From Candidatus Megaera endosymbiont of Nemacystus decipiens (lineage in GTDB: Bacteria > Pseudomonadota > Alphaproteobacteria > Rickettsiales > Rickettsiaceae), in contig DAOTRE010000004.1 in the NCBI GenBank assembly GCA_030036605.1, forward strand, positions 1-35,356: a stretch of DNA of 35,356 bases. Direction: 5' to 3'. Of this stretch, positions 23,942 to 31,834 are shown in pieces (position 1 is the first letter of the stretch; every line of letters begins with the position of its first letter). A program made the translations under genes and the position numbers. The notes under the pieces were generated by a model. The model saw only the letters and a list, made by a program, of their open reading frames with translations. It did not search any database and was not told where the DNA came from.

Positions 23942-25000
23942 ATGAAAAAGTTAAAAACAGTAGAATATATATGGCTTGATGGAACTAAGCCTACAGGTCA
24001 AATTCGTTCAAAAACTAGAATCGTAAACTTGCCTGATCATTTTACCATAAATGATTTTCCTATGTGGAATTTTGATGGCTCTTCAACTAACCAAGCAACA
24101 GGTCAAGACTCCGATTGTCTCCTTAATCCTGTGAATTATGTGATAGATGGCCTTGATAATGGAGGCGACTATTTAGTGCTATGTGAAGTCTTGAATTCTG
24201 ATAAAACGCCACATAAATCAAATATCAGATCAAAACTAAGGCATGCACTGGATCTTGGTGGGCAGCAAATAGAACTATGGGCGGGTTTTGAGCAAGAATA
24301 TACTATGTTTAGACGTAACATCCCACTGGGCTGGCCTGAGCACGGTTTTCCAGGGAAACAAGGGCCTTACTATTGCGGAGTTGGAAGCGAGCAGATTTTT
24401 GGTCGTGAGCTTGCAAATAAACATCGTCAAGTTTGCTTAAAATCGGGCATTATGTACTATGGCATGAACGCAGAAGTAATGCCAGGACAATGGGAATATC
24501 AGATAGGTTATAGAGGCTGTGATCAAGAGGATTCCTCGGCTTTGAATATTTCTGATCATATGTGGATTGCAAGGTGGCTTATGCATCGTTTGAGTGAGGA
24601 GTATAATATTCATGTGTCTCATGATAATAAGCCAGTGAAAGGTGACTGGAATGGAGCTGGAATGCATACAAATTTCTCAACAAAAGACTCAAGGTCTAAA
24701 GAAACAGGCAAAAAAGCGATTGATTCTTACATCAAAAATCTCGAAAGAAACCATGAAATTCATGTAAAATATTACGGTGATAAATTAGAAGAAAGGCTAA
24801 CAGGAGCTCATGAAACATCTCCTATTACACAATTTTCTTATGGAGAAGCAAATCGTGGTAGCTCAATTCGTATTCCAAGGTCCGTCGCAGACAAAGGTTA
24901 TGGATATATTGAAGATAGGCGACCTGGAGCAAATGCAGATCCATATATCGTCTCTTATTTAATATTATCGTCTATATTAGGTATCAAAATAGATTTATAG
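23942..25000 (+). CDS. glnA: Glutamine synthetase, type II (eukaryotic type)
   Basis: A 352-residue GSII enzyme, ATP-dependent conversion of glutamate and ammonia to glutamine. Length and motifs are of the eukaryotic type, not the bacterial 450-470-residue GSI. They include WNFDGSSTNQATGQDSD near the N-terminus, FEQEYTMF (metal site), PGQWEYQIG, GDWNGAGMHTNFSTK (ATP/ammonium site), GAHETSPITQFSYGEANRG and SSIRIPR. The tail RRPGANADPYIV replaces the common RRPASNxDPY. There is no adenylylation-site loop, as expected for type II. It lies 18 bases after nadA. Bacterial GSII exists (for example in rhizobia and actinomycetes), so the source could be bacterial or eukaryotic. Confidence 0.93.
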   Translation: MKKLKTVEYIWLDGTKPTGQIRSKTRIVNLPDHFTINDFPMWNFDGSSTNQATGQDSDCLLNPVNYVIDGLDNGGDYLVLCEVLNSDKTPHKSNIRSKLRHALDLGGQQIELWAGFEQEYTMFRRNIPLGWPEHGFPGKQGPYYCGVGSEQIFGRELANKHRQVCLKSGIMYYGMNAEVMPGQWEYQIGYRGCDQEDSSALNISDHMWIARWLMHRLSEEYNIHVSHDNKPVKGDWNGAGMHTNFSTKDSRSKETGKKAIDSYIKNLERNHEIHVKYYGDKLEERLTGAHETSPITQFSYGEANRGSSIRIPRSVADKGYGYIEDRRPGANADPYIVSYLILSSILGIKIDL

Positions 25001-25115
25001 TTGTTTAAAAAACATATAAAGTCAAAAAAATTACTAATAACTATACATCAGTTGGAAATATTGGACCTTGTTGGCGTACAATCATTCTTGTATGCCAATT
25101 TATAGGACTGATAAA

Positions 25116-25964
25116 ATGAAAAACTCTTATGAATCAGAAAAATTAAAGCTTGTAGAGGATCTTGAATTATACGATTTTTCTAAATATCTTGCTAATGGTG
25201 AATCTAAAATTCTTTCCACAGAGAAAAATTCATATGCAAATATTAACAAGCATTTAACAGGCACTCTTCTTAAAAGCGCTAAGAATCAGGCAATCTTTAT
25301 AGAAGATGATGGTCATTGGGTTGGTTTGTATGTTGATGTTAAATCTAATAAAATTACTTTTATAGACACTCTAGGTCATGATCTAAAGCGGTGGTATTCT
25401 ACAATAAATAATGCTATTAACGATAGCTTAAAGCAAAAAGGGATGCCAAAATTTGAAGTGGAACAATTACTAACTAGGGACCACAGAATTCAATATGATA
25501 CAAATAATTGCGGCAGGTTTGTTGCTGCTTCAATGATTGCTTTTGATAAAGGATGGAAAAAAGAAGATTTTTATTTATCTGACAAACAGCCTAAGAGTAT
25601 GCGCCAAAAGGCATCGGGTGATTTTGCTACAGAGTTGCATAATATTTTGTTCGCACAGCAAGATAAATCAATGCCTTATCAAAAGGCAAATAAGGTCATA
25701 AAATCTCTTGAAAATTTTCGTAATGCTGTAAACGGGAAAAATCAACAACAAGAAGTGCATGTACAAAAACAAAAAATCTCTCCCAATATTAAAAAGGAAT
25801 CAGAAAATGTTGTGCATTCAGTTATTAAACAAGAAACTGACATAACAAAAGAAAAAGAAAATGTTGAAAGATTCGTAAAACAATTGGATGAATTAGGCAG
25901 CTATATAGAAAAAGCAAAAGAAAAAAAAAAGAAGAGTCAGAAATACCATTTGAAAAAAATATAG
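25116..25964 (+). CDS. Ulp1-like (C48-type) cysteine protease, N-terminal reading frame
   Basis: A CE-clan cysteine protease. From ATG 25116 (AGGAC 7 bases before it; in-frame TTG 25068 and ATG 25092 are less likely) the triad is His67 in DGHWVGLYVD, Asp84 in ITFIDTLG and Cys132 in NNCGRFVA, with the oxyanion Gln126 in RIQYDTNNCG. His-to-Asp is 17 residues and Gln-to-Cys is 6, the same as I recall for yeast Ulp1. Such enzymes cleave SUMO, ubiquitin or NEDD8, which bacteria lack, so a host-directed effector is likely. After the domain (about residue 170) comes a charged, Lys/Gln-rich region. The frame then hits a run of ten A (25921-25930) and stops 34 bases later; the natural continuation is in another frame up to 26209. 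Confidence 0.8.
   Translation: MKNSYESEKLKLVEDLELYDFSKYLANGESKILSTEKNSYANINKHLTGTLLKSAKNQAIFIEDDGHWVGLYVDVKSNKITFIDTLGHDLKRWYSTINNAINDSLKQKGMPKFEVEQLLTRDHRIQYDTNNCGRFVAASMIAFDKGWKKEDFYLSDKQPKSMRQKASGDFATELHNILFAQQDKSMPYQKANKVIKSLENFRNAVNGKNQQQEVHVQKQKISPNIKKESENVVHSVIKQETDITKEKENVERFVKQLDELGSYIEKAKEKKKKSQKYHLKKI
25921..25930 (+). other. A10 tract, frame-shift site in the Ulp1-like gene
   Basis: Ten consecutive A after AAAAG. With eleven (or eight) A the frame reads on as KKKEESEIPFEKNIDSAKL without a stop until 26209. Possible explanations are RNA polymerase slippage, a true frameshift mutation, or a sequencing error in a homopolymer. Confidence 0.7.
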
Positions 25965-26209
25965 ATTCAGCAAAGTTGAAGAAATTAACAGAAGACTTGA
26001 AACAATCAGTAAATACAGAAGATACAGCTTTGTCACCAGCAGAAAAAAGATCATTTTTGCAGAAAATTAAGGAAATTGTTGTTAAGATTATTACTTACCT
26101 TAATCCTTATAAGAAAAACCCAGAAGTAAAAAATACACTAGACACGGCTGAAGGATTAAACCACACAAAGCACTCTAAACAAAACAATAAACAAACTAGA
26201 GAATTTTAA
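25931..26209 (+). CDS. C-terminal part of the Ulp1-like protease gene, shifted frame
   Basis: This stretch is open in the frame shifted relative to the protease domain and has no ATG of its own near its start; TTG 25976 is the first conventional alternative. It encodes EESEIPFEKNIDSAKL, a helical stretch, then a partly hydrophobic segment (FLQKIKEIVVKIITYLNPY) and a polar Lys/Asn/Gln tail ending KQTREF. Its composition continues that of the upstream product. If joined, the whole protein has about 364 residues: protease domain, charged linker, and a possible membrane-associating C-terminal helix. The last 4 bases overlap the convergent traX gene. Confidence 0.6.
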   Translation, partial: EESEIPFEKNIDSAKLKKLTEDLKQSVNTEDTALSPAEKRSFLQKIKEIVVKIITYLNPYKKNPEVKNTLDTAEGLNHTKHSKQNNKQTREF

Positions 26210-26907
26210 CAATATCTCCATACGAACTGTATTATAGCTAAATGAATAACGTATATAATTAGGCTATTGCGGCTAATTTTTGTGATAAAATAATATTTTA
26301 TTTTTTGTGAGTGCTGGTTTTGTTTTATTATATAAAATAGTGATATCGACACTAGAGCAAGTATTAAGTAATCAACGACTGAAAAGTACCCTCCAAATAC
26401 AACGTAACTGAAAAATAGAGTAGTCAATGAAATTTGCCATGCCCCGTTTTGGGCTCCTAAGTATTTTGTTTTATATAAATTTCCTATGATCATGAATAAA
26501 ATAGTGAGCGAACCATATTCAAAATACAAACGCGTGTAGTTCCATCCAACAATTAGAATAAAATAGTGAATAACTAGAGCAAAATAAGATTTTAGTGTAC
26601 TATTCAATAGGAATAAATATAACTGACCAGCAAATATCGAAATTAGTATATTAGCTGGTAGTAACTTGTGAAAAATAAAAAAGGTATTATATAGATAGAG
26701 AAGAGAGCCATATATCAAGACTTGCAAGTTAACTCTATTTTTAAAATTATACCCAGCATAAAATGCAAAAATAGGAAATGCAAAACGCCCTATAGCGCGC
26801 ATATATAAATGATTGGGAGCAAGATATAAACCAAAATGATCAATGAACATACATATGATGCTGAGTGTTTTAAAAAAATCTTGCTTATTTGCTGGTCTCT
26901 TATTCAT
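26206..26907 (-). CDS. traX: TraX family membrane protein
   Basis: A 233-residue polytopic membrane protein with about 8 hydrophobic segments. FFKTLSIICMFIDHFGLYLA near the N-terminus, followed by RAIGRFAFPIFAFYAGYNF, is the signature of TraX, the F-plasmid protein that acetylates the pilin N-terminus. Chromosomal TraX proteins are common and most have no known substrate; they belong to the acyltransferase-like membrane proteins. ATG 26907 is chosen because it overlaps the murJ stop by 8 bases (ATGAATAA), implying coupled translation; a longer frame from 26949 lies inside murJ. No conjugation genes are near. A role in modifying an envelope component is inferred from the murJ linkage. Confidence 0.85.
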   Translation of the reverse strand: MNKRPANKQDFFKTLSIICMFIDHFGLYLAPNHLYMRAIGRFAFPIFAFYAGYNFKNRVNLQVLIYGSLLYLYNTFFIFHKLLPANILISIFAGQLYLFLLNSTLKSYFALVIHYFILIVGWNYTRLYFEYGSLTILFMIIGNLYKTKYLGAQNGAWQISLTTLFFSYVVFGGYFSVVDYLILALVSISLFYIIKQNQHSQKIKYYFITKISRNSLIIYVIHLAIIQFVWRYC

Positions 26908-28411
26908 TAATGGCTTTATGTAGTCTAAAAATAATTGCGCTAATTCCAAAGACTACCATGCTTGATGCTATAACGCCAAAAACAGAGAGTAATTTAACTA
27001 ATAATTCAGTAGAGAAAAAATATTTGTGGAGATAAAAATCTACAACATAGATGTAGGATAGCATAATGAGAGAGGAAATAAACGTCTTTATAGCAAAGAA
27101 TTTAGTACTGTTTTGAACTTTAAAATTTCCAAATTGTTTTACGCCACTAATTAACCACCACACGTTAATCCATGTTGAAATAGAAACGCCAGCTGCTATT
27201 CCAACGACACCAAAAGGAATCATCAATAAAATGCTTAATATTAAATTGATAATTATTGAATAAATAGTTATACGCAAAGGTGTTTTTGTATCTAAATTTG
27301 CATAATATATTGGTAGCAATATTTTGGATAGAGTAAAAGCTGGCAAGCCAAAAGAAAATGCTGCCAATGATTTTGCCGTTACTATTGTATCTTGTCTTAT
27401 GAACTCTCCTCTTTCATAGATCATATAAATTATAGGCTCAGACATAGCAAAAAGCCCTAATGCAGCAGGGATTGAAATCAGTAAAGCAGCTTTAATGGAC
27501 GTATTTTGCAAATGATTTGTTTTATTGTAATCTTTTGTTTTGTAAAGCCTGGATAATTCTGGTAACAAAACTGTCGCAAAAGTAATACCAATAAGAGCTA
27601 GGGGTAACTGATAAAGACGATCAGCATAGCTTAATATTGATATTGCGCCCGGTATGAAGCTTGAAATTGAATGTGATATGAAGAGATTTAACTGCTGTGC
27701 GCCGGAACTAATGGCAGCAGGTGTCATTTTATTAAAAAACTTAGGTATAGCTGGATCGTTTCGATATATTTTAAAGCTAAATAACAGGTTTGCTTTGCGC
27801 AGATTTGCTACCATAAAGATTATTTGTAGTATTCCAGCAAATATTAAAGAATATGCAATGCTGTAGTGAGCAGTATAATAATCTTGAAAATAATAAGTAA
27901 AAATTATGACTGTGGCACTCATTATGACAGGCGCAAACGATAGAGCCCAAAACCTACCTACTGAATTAAGCATACCTCCAAACAAAGCTGTGATAGACAA
28001 GAAAATTAAATAGGGCGTGGTGATACGACAGAGCGTAATACAAAGCAAGAACTTTTCAGAGTTTTGGTAAAAGCCTGGTGCTATAATAACCATTAAATAT
28101 GGCATTGTTATCTCAAGTATTAGTGTTAATACTGACAACACAATTAACAAAATGCAAAATATGCTTCCGCTGAATTTTTTTGCTTCGTCTCTTGATACTA
28201 ATAATTTTTTGCTAAAAATTGGTATGAAGACTGCAGACAAAGCTCCTTCTCCAAAAATTCTCCTAAATAGATTCGGAAATTTGAAAGCGATATTTACACA
28301 ATCAGCTATTGCACTAGTACCGAAACTATAAGCAATAAAAAATTCTCGTGCTAGTCCAAAAACTCGTGATAGTAAAGTTAGTGATGCAACGATGAATCCA
28401 GATTTTAACAC
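26900..28411 (-). CDS. murJ: Lipid II flippase MurJ
   Basis: A 503-residue MOP-superfamily membrane protein with about 14 transmembrane helices, flipping lipid II to the outer face of the inner membrane. The N-terminus GFIVASLTLLSRVFGLAREF and the first-loop motif FKFPNLFRRIFGEGALSAVF (about 44-63) are diagnostic. The central YADRLYQLPLALIGITFAT and AYYA-type helix 8 segment YYANLDTKTPLRI are present. It indicates that peptidoglycan synthesis is retained, in line with dacF and ampG in the window. traX overlaps its end; ppa lies 47 bases upstream. Confidence 0.96.
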   Translation of the reverse strand: MLKSGFIVASLTLLSRVFGLAREFFIAYSFGTSAIADCVNIAFKFPNLFRRIFGEGALSAVFIPIFSKKLLVSRDEAKKFSGSIFCILLIVLSVLTLILEITMPYLMVIIAPGFYQNSEKFLLCITLCRITTPYLIFLSITALFGGMLNSVGRFWALSFAPVIMSATVIIFTYYFQDYYTAHYSIAYSLIFAGILQIIFMVANLRKANLLFSFKIYRNDPAIPKFFNKMTPAAISSGAQQLNLFISHSISSFIPGAISILSYADRLYQLPLALIGITFATVLLPELSRLYKTKDYNKTNHLQNTSIKAALLISIPAALGLFAMSEPIIYMIYERGEFIRQDTIVTAKSLAAFSFGLPAFTLSKILLPIYYANLDTKTPLRITIYSIIINLILSILLMIPFGVVGIAAGVSISTWINVWWLISGVKQFGNFKVQNSTKFFAIKTFISSLIMLSYIYVVDFYLHKYFFSTELLVKLLSVFGVIASSMVVFGISAIIFRLHKAINE

Positions 28412-28458
28412 AAGGTTTTAGTATTTTATCAATAATTTATATCTTTTTACCAAGACTT

Positions 28459-28977
28459 TTAATCTTGCTCGATCGCTTTTTCAATTAAAAGCTTTGCTTT
28501 CTCTGCATTTTCCCATCCCATAATTTTAACCCATTTATTTTTTTCAAGTTTTTTATAACTTTCAAAGAAATGTACAATGCGGTCCTTCATGATGGAAGGC
28601 ACATCATCTATGTCCTGAATATTATCAAACATAGCATCAATTTTTGTAGTTGGAACTGCAAGAATTTTTTCATCTATACCTGATTCATCTTCCATCATTA
28701 AAACGCCTACCGGCCTTGTCTCTATGACAGCACCAGGAATAATTTTATATTGTGACATTACTAGTACATCTGCTGGGTCTCCGTCACCCGACAATGTATG
28801 CGGTATAAACCCATAATTACATGGGTAAGACATTGAAACTTGCATGAATCGATCGACCATAATTGCACCCGAGTTTTTATCAAATTCATATTTTACAGGT
28901 TCATCATTCATAGGAATTTCAATTATTACATTGAAATTATTTCCTTTAGTTTTAGCTGGTATTTTGTCTATAAACAT
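28459..28977 (-). CDS. ppa: Inorganic pyrophosphatase (family I)
   Basis: A 172-residue soluble family I pyrophosphatase that drives biosynthesis by hydrolysing pyrophosphate. The N-terminal IPAKTKGNNFNVIIEIP and YEFDKNSGAIMVDR give the usual substrate Lys/Glu/Arg; YPCNYGFIPHTLSGDGDPAD contains the metal-binding D-x-D-P-x-D signature. KWVKIMGWENAEKA is the typical C-terminal end. Length is normal. It lies upstream of murJ on the same strand (47 bases), and a 116-base gap separates it from tlc. Confidence 0.97.
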   Translation of the reverse strand: MFIDKIPAKTKGNNFNVIIEIPMNDEPVKYEFDKNSGAIMVDRFMQVSMSYPCNYGFIPHTLSGDGDPADVLVMSQYKIIPGAVIETRPVGVLMMEDESGIDEKILAVPTTKIDAMFDNIQDIDDVPSIMKDRIVHFFESYKKLEKNKWVKIMGWENAEKAKLLIEKAIEQD

Positions 28978-29093
28978 ATCTGCGTTTTGTTTAGAATTAA
29001 TAATAATATTGCATAATCTTTATAAGAAAAAAACATTTTAATCAAGATAAATCAAAAATTTTTAGTGCAATAATGCAAAGCTTTTGGGGGGAG

Positions 29094-30593
29094 TTAAATC
29101 ATTTTTTTATATTCTTGATAAATTTTATGTACGGCCTGGATCCACATTACACATATTATGATGAAAAACACCATTAATATTGGCGCTATTGAGTCATAAG
29201 TTGCCATAGGAAAGAGAGTAAATATAATAGCTTGTATCATTCCACTTGCAGATTTTCCGATTTTAGGGCTTATGACGTCCACTGCAGCTTTTCCCTTTGT
29301 TCGTAATTCCTGATCCAGTGGAATATATAACATTTGCGTTGATGTGTCTAAAATAGAATATTTTGAACCCTTGGATAATATATTTTGTACTGCTCCAACA
29401 AAAACTGCAAGCGCAAGAGGAGACACTAATATTAATGTGTCAAAAAGGGTCAGCATATAATCGTTAAAAACTACCAAAATGAAAAATATAGAACCAGTAA
29501 CAAGAATAATAATTGGCGAAATTACAGCTGCAGCAAACCAACTTTTTCTTCTCATGATATTGTTTCCAACAATGGTCATTATCATAATAGCAACCCCCGT
29601 CCACAAGATGTAGAGGCTATTAAATGCAGCAAAAGAGTTTACAGTTGGGTACAATTCTTTTATTTTAGCTTTCCACACTGCTTCAATAAGGTTCATAGAT
29701 AAACCGAATGATGCCGAGCATACTAGCATTAGCCATAAATATTTGGAACGCATAATATACCTAAAACTTTCTATGATTCCCATTTTGGGTCTGTTTAGTT
29801 TTTTTGCAGCAGAGCGGTTGATATTCATGCTATTATCTATCAGATTAATACTAATGTGGCGGACCAACAAGCAAGCAAATCCTGATGAAACGCAAACCAT
29901 ACCTATTGATATTTTTGTTAGTATGACTTTATCATTTGAGATGGTAAATAAGTTATGTATAAAACTATTATCAGTTGACAAACCCATCATCAGGAATCCT
30001 ACAAAAATGAGAGACGAATTCCCGAATAACGAGAACAAGGTATAAAATCTTTTTGCTTCGTTTGTATCTGTAATTTCATTGGCTATCTGCCAAAAAATCA
30101 ATACATAAAAAATATTTGGCCAAAGCTCTGAAAACGCGTAAAATAAAACGTAGCTCCAATTTCCGACTGTAGCAATATACCACTTTAGGTGCGGATGTTG
30201 TATCATCAAGTTTTTTAGTGATTCAGGATCCATATGAAATAATTCAATATTAGGGTATATAAGAAATGCAAACATCATGTAAAACCCTGAAAATATTGAA
30301 ATTAAATAATAAAAAATCTTATTAATAGGTAAATGATTTATCATCTTTGCATACAAAATCACAAATATTCCAGCCATAGGTGTTATGACATAAACCTTGC
30401 TAAAGCTTGTAATTTCAGCGCTGACTTCAGATATTAATATGCTGTCTTTTAATATCCTTAGTATATTTTGATTAAATATGATGCAAAACATTAAGGCAGA
30501 AATTGGAAGAAATTTAGGCAATTCAGACCTATGTATAGGCCAAAAAATATTACGAAATTTTCCAGGAAACGGTTTATTTTCTACGCTAGACAT
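29094..30593 (-). CDS. tlc: Tlc-type ATP/ADP (nucleotide) translocase
   Basis: A 499-residue inner-membrane carrier of the Tlc/NTT family with about 12 hydrophobic segments. The N-terminus has FWPIHRSELPKFLPISALMF, then NQNILRILKDSILI, the K-D-region typical of the family. YVLFYAFSELWPNIFYVLIF and a late DQELRTKGKAAVDVISPKIG complete the signature. Members exchange bacterial ADP for host ATP or import other nucleotides; paralogs differ in substrate and sequence alone does not settle which this is. The family occurs in Rickettsiales, Chlamydiae and plastids and is the strongest sign of an intracellular life here. It is a single gene. Confidence 0.96.
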   Translation of the reverse strand: MSSVENKPFPGKFRNIFWPIHRSELPKFLPISALMFCIIFNQNILRILKDSILISEVSAEITSFSKVYVITPMAGIFVILYAKMINHLPINKIFYYLISIFSGFYMMFAFLIYPNIELFHMDPESLKNLMIQHPHLKWYIATVGNWSYVLFYAFSELWPNIFYVLIFWQIANEITDTNEAKRFYTLFSLFGNSSLIFVGFLMMGLSTDNSFIHNLFTISNDKVILTKISIGMVCVSSGFACLLVRHISINLIDNSMNINRSAAKKLNRPKMGIIESFRYIMRSKYLWLMLVCSASFGLSMNLIEAVWKAKIKELYPTVNSFAAFNSLYILWTGVAIMIMTIVGNNIMRRKSWFAAAVISPIIILVTGSIFFILVVFNDYMLTLFDTLILVSPLALAVFVGAVQNILSKGSKYSILDTSTQMLYIPLDQELRTKGKAAVDVISPKIGKSASGMIQAIIFTLFPMATYDSIAPILMVFFIIICVMWIQAVHKIYQEYKKMI

Positions 30594-30765
30594 TTATTGT
30601 AAAACCTACAGACAAAAAAAAAACTTATCCTTAATTCGTGTTTAAGTAATTCTTAGTCGCAACTAGGTTCTGCCAGCTTACGATAGAAATAGTTTTGTAC
30701 TATCTAGCATTTTATTTTTCAAAAGTCAATTTTTTTGTTTTTTCTGTAAGAAAAAGCTTGAGCAA

Positions 30766-31659
30766 CTAAACTTTTTTAACCTTTCTTTTTTTAGGTAAGT
30801 TAAGTGATTTCTTAGCAATTTTTTTTGTTTTCTTTACACCAAAGTGTGTGTCAAGCAATTCTACCATTTTTTGATCACGCATAGACACATTTTTACGACC
30901 TGTTACAACACCAACCAGGCTTTTTCTTCCCCTGGTTGCAACCGTGATTAAGTTACAGCCAGCAGGAGTATGGTAACCTGTTTTAAGACCTTCAGCTCCT
31001 GGATAGGTAGCGGCCACCATATTATGCCCTCGTACCACTTTTCCTTTATATTTAAAACTGGTTTTACCAAACATTTTATAATATTCTGGAAAGTCTCTTT
31101 TTATTGCTATCGACAGTTTTACTAAATCTACAGCTGTAGTTTGTTGTTTTGGGTCATGCCAACCAGAAGCATTTGTAAAACGTGTATTATTCATTCCAAG
31201 CTGCTTAGCTTTAATGGTCATTAACCTAGCAAATTTGCTTTCTGAACCAGCGATATTTTCAGCAACCACAACCGCAACGTCGTTAGCAGATTTAATACTG
31301 AGTGAATAAATAGCATCTCGTACGGAGATTCTTTCTCCTGCTTTCACATATAGTTTACTAGGAAGAGATTTAGTAGCATTTTTTGAAACGTAGAATTTAT
31401 GATCTAAAGTTAATTTTCCTGTGTTTAGCGCTTCAAATACCAAATATATAGTCATTACTTTGGTTAGAGAAGCCGGATATATTTTCTTTTTAGCATTGCG
31501 TGAATGTAGTATTTCACCAGATTTGCCGTCCACCACCAAACTAGTTTCAATAGGTGTCTTGTAGTGTTGTATAGATTTATTTTTGCTGTTTCCATAACTA
31601 GTAGGAATTAACACAAAAGTAAATATTATTAAAAATACATAAAAGCTTTTTTTTAACAC
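30766..31659 (-). CDS. dacF: D-alanyl-D-alanine carboxypeptidase (DacF/PBP5-like)
   Basis: A 297-residue penicillin-binding carboxypeptidase that removes the terminal D-Ala of peptidoglycan side chains. A signal peptide (FLIIFTFVLIPTSYG) precedes the S11 peptidase domain with the three motifs S64-x-x-K (SLTK), S124-A-N and K226-T-G (LKTGYHTPAGCN). The usual second C-terminal domain of PBP5 (about 90 residues) is missing; a basic tail (RKVKKV) takes its place. The short form is common among alphaproteobacteria. A hairpin at 31708-31725 separates it from the upstream ampG. Confidence 0.94.
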   Translation of the reverse strand: MLKKSFYVFLIIFTFVLIPTSYGNSKNKSIQHYKTPIETSLVVDGKSGEILHSRNAKKKIYPASLTKVMTIYLVFEALNTGKLTLDHKFYVSKNATKSLPSKLYVKAGERISVRDAIYSLSIKSANDVAVVVAENIAGSESKFARLMTIKAKQLGMNNTRFTNASGWHDPKQQTTAVDLVKLSIAIKRDFPEYYKMFGKTSFKYKGKVVRGHNMVAATYPGAEGLKTGYHTPAGCNLITVATRGRKSLVGVVTGRKNVSMRDQKMVELLDTHFGVKKTKKIAKKSLNLPKKRKVKKV

Positions 31660-31707
31660 AGCAAAATCACCAGACGAAATTTAAAATAGCTCTAAACAAA
31701 AATTAAT

Positions 31708-31725
31708 GATACTGCTTAAAGTATC
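31708..31725 (-). terminator. Possible terminator after ampG
   Basis: A 6-bp stem GATACT/AGTATC with a 6-base loop is followed on the minus strand by ATTAATTTTTGTTT. The stem is short, so the call is weak. It lies 109 bases after the ampG stop. Confidence 0.35.
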
Positions 31726-31834
31726 AAAGAATCAACTTATTTAATACTAAAGCAAAAACAAAACTAACATTTGGTATAAAAATTACAACTATCTATGACA
31801 AAAATTTATTAATTGTTATAAGTAATTTGTTACA

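Noticed and set aside
25049..25085. TTGGACCTTGTTGG near the protease gene as a relic end of the element at 14768
   Set aside because: The likeness to TGGCCTTGTTGCATAATT needs several gaps and there is no partner end.
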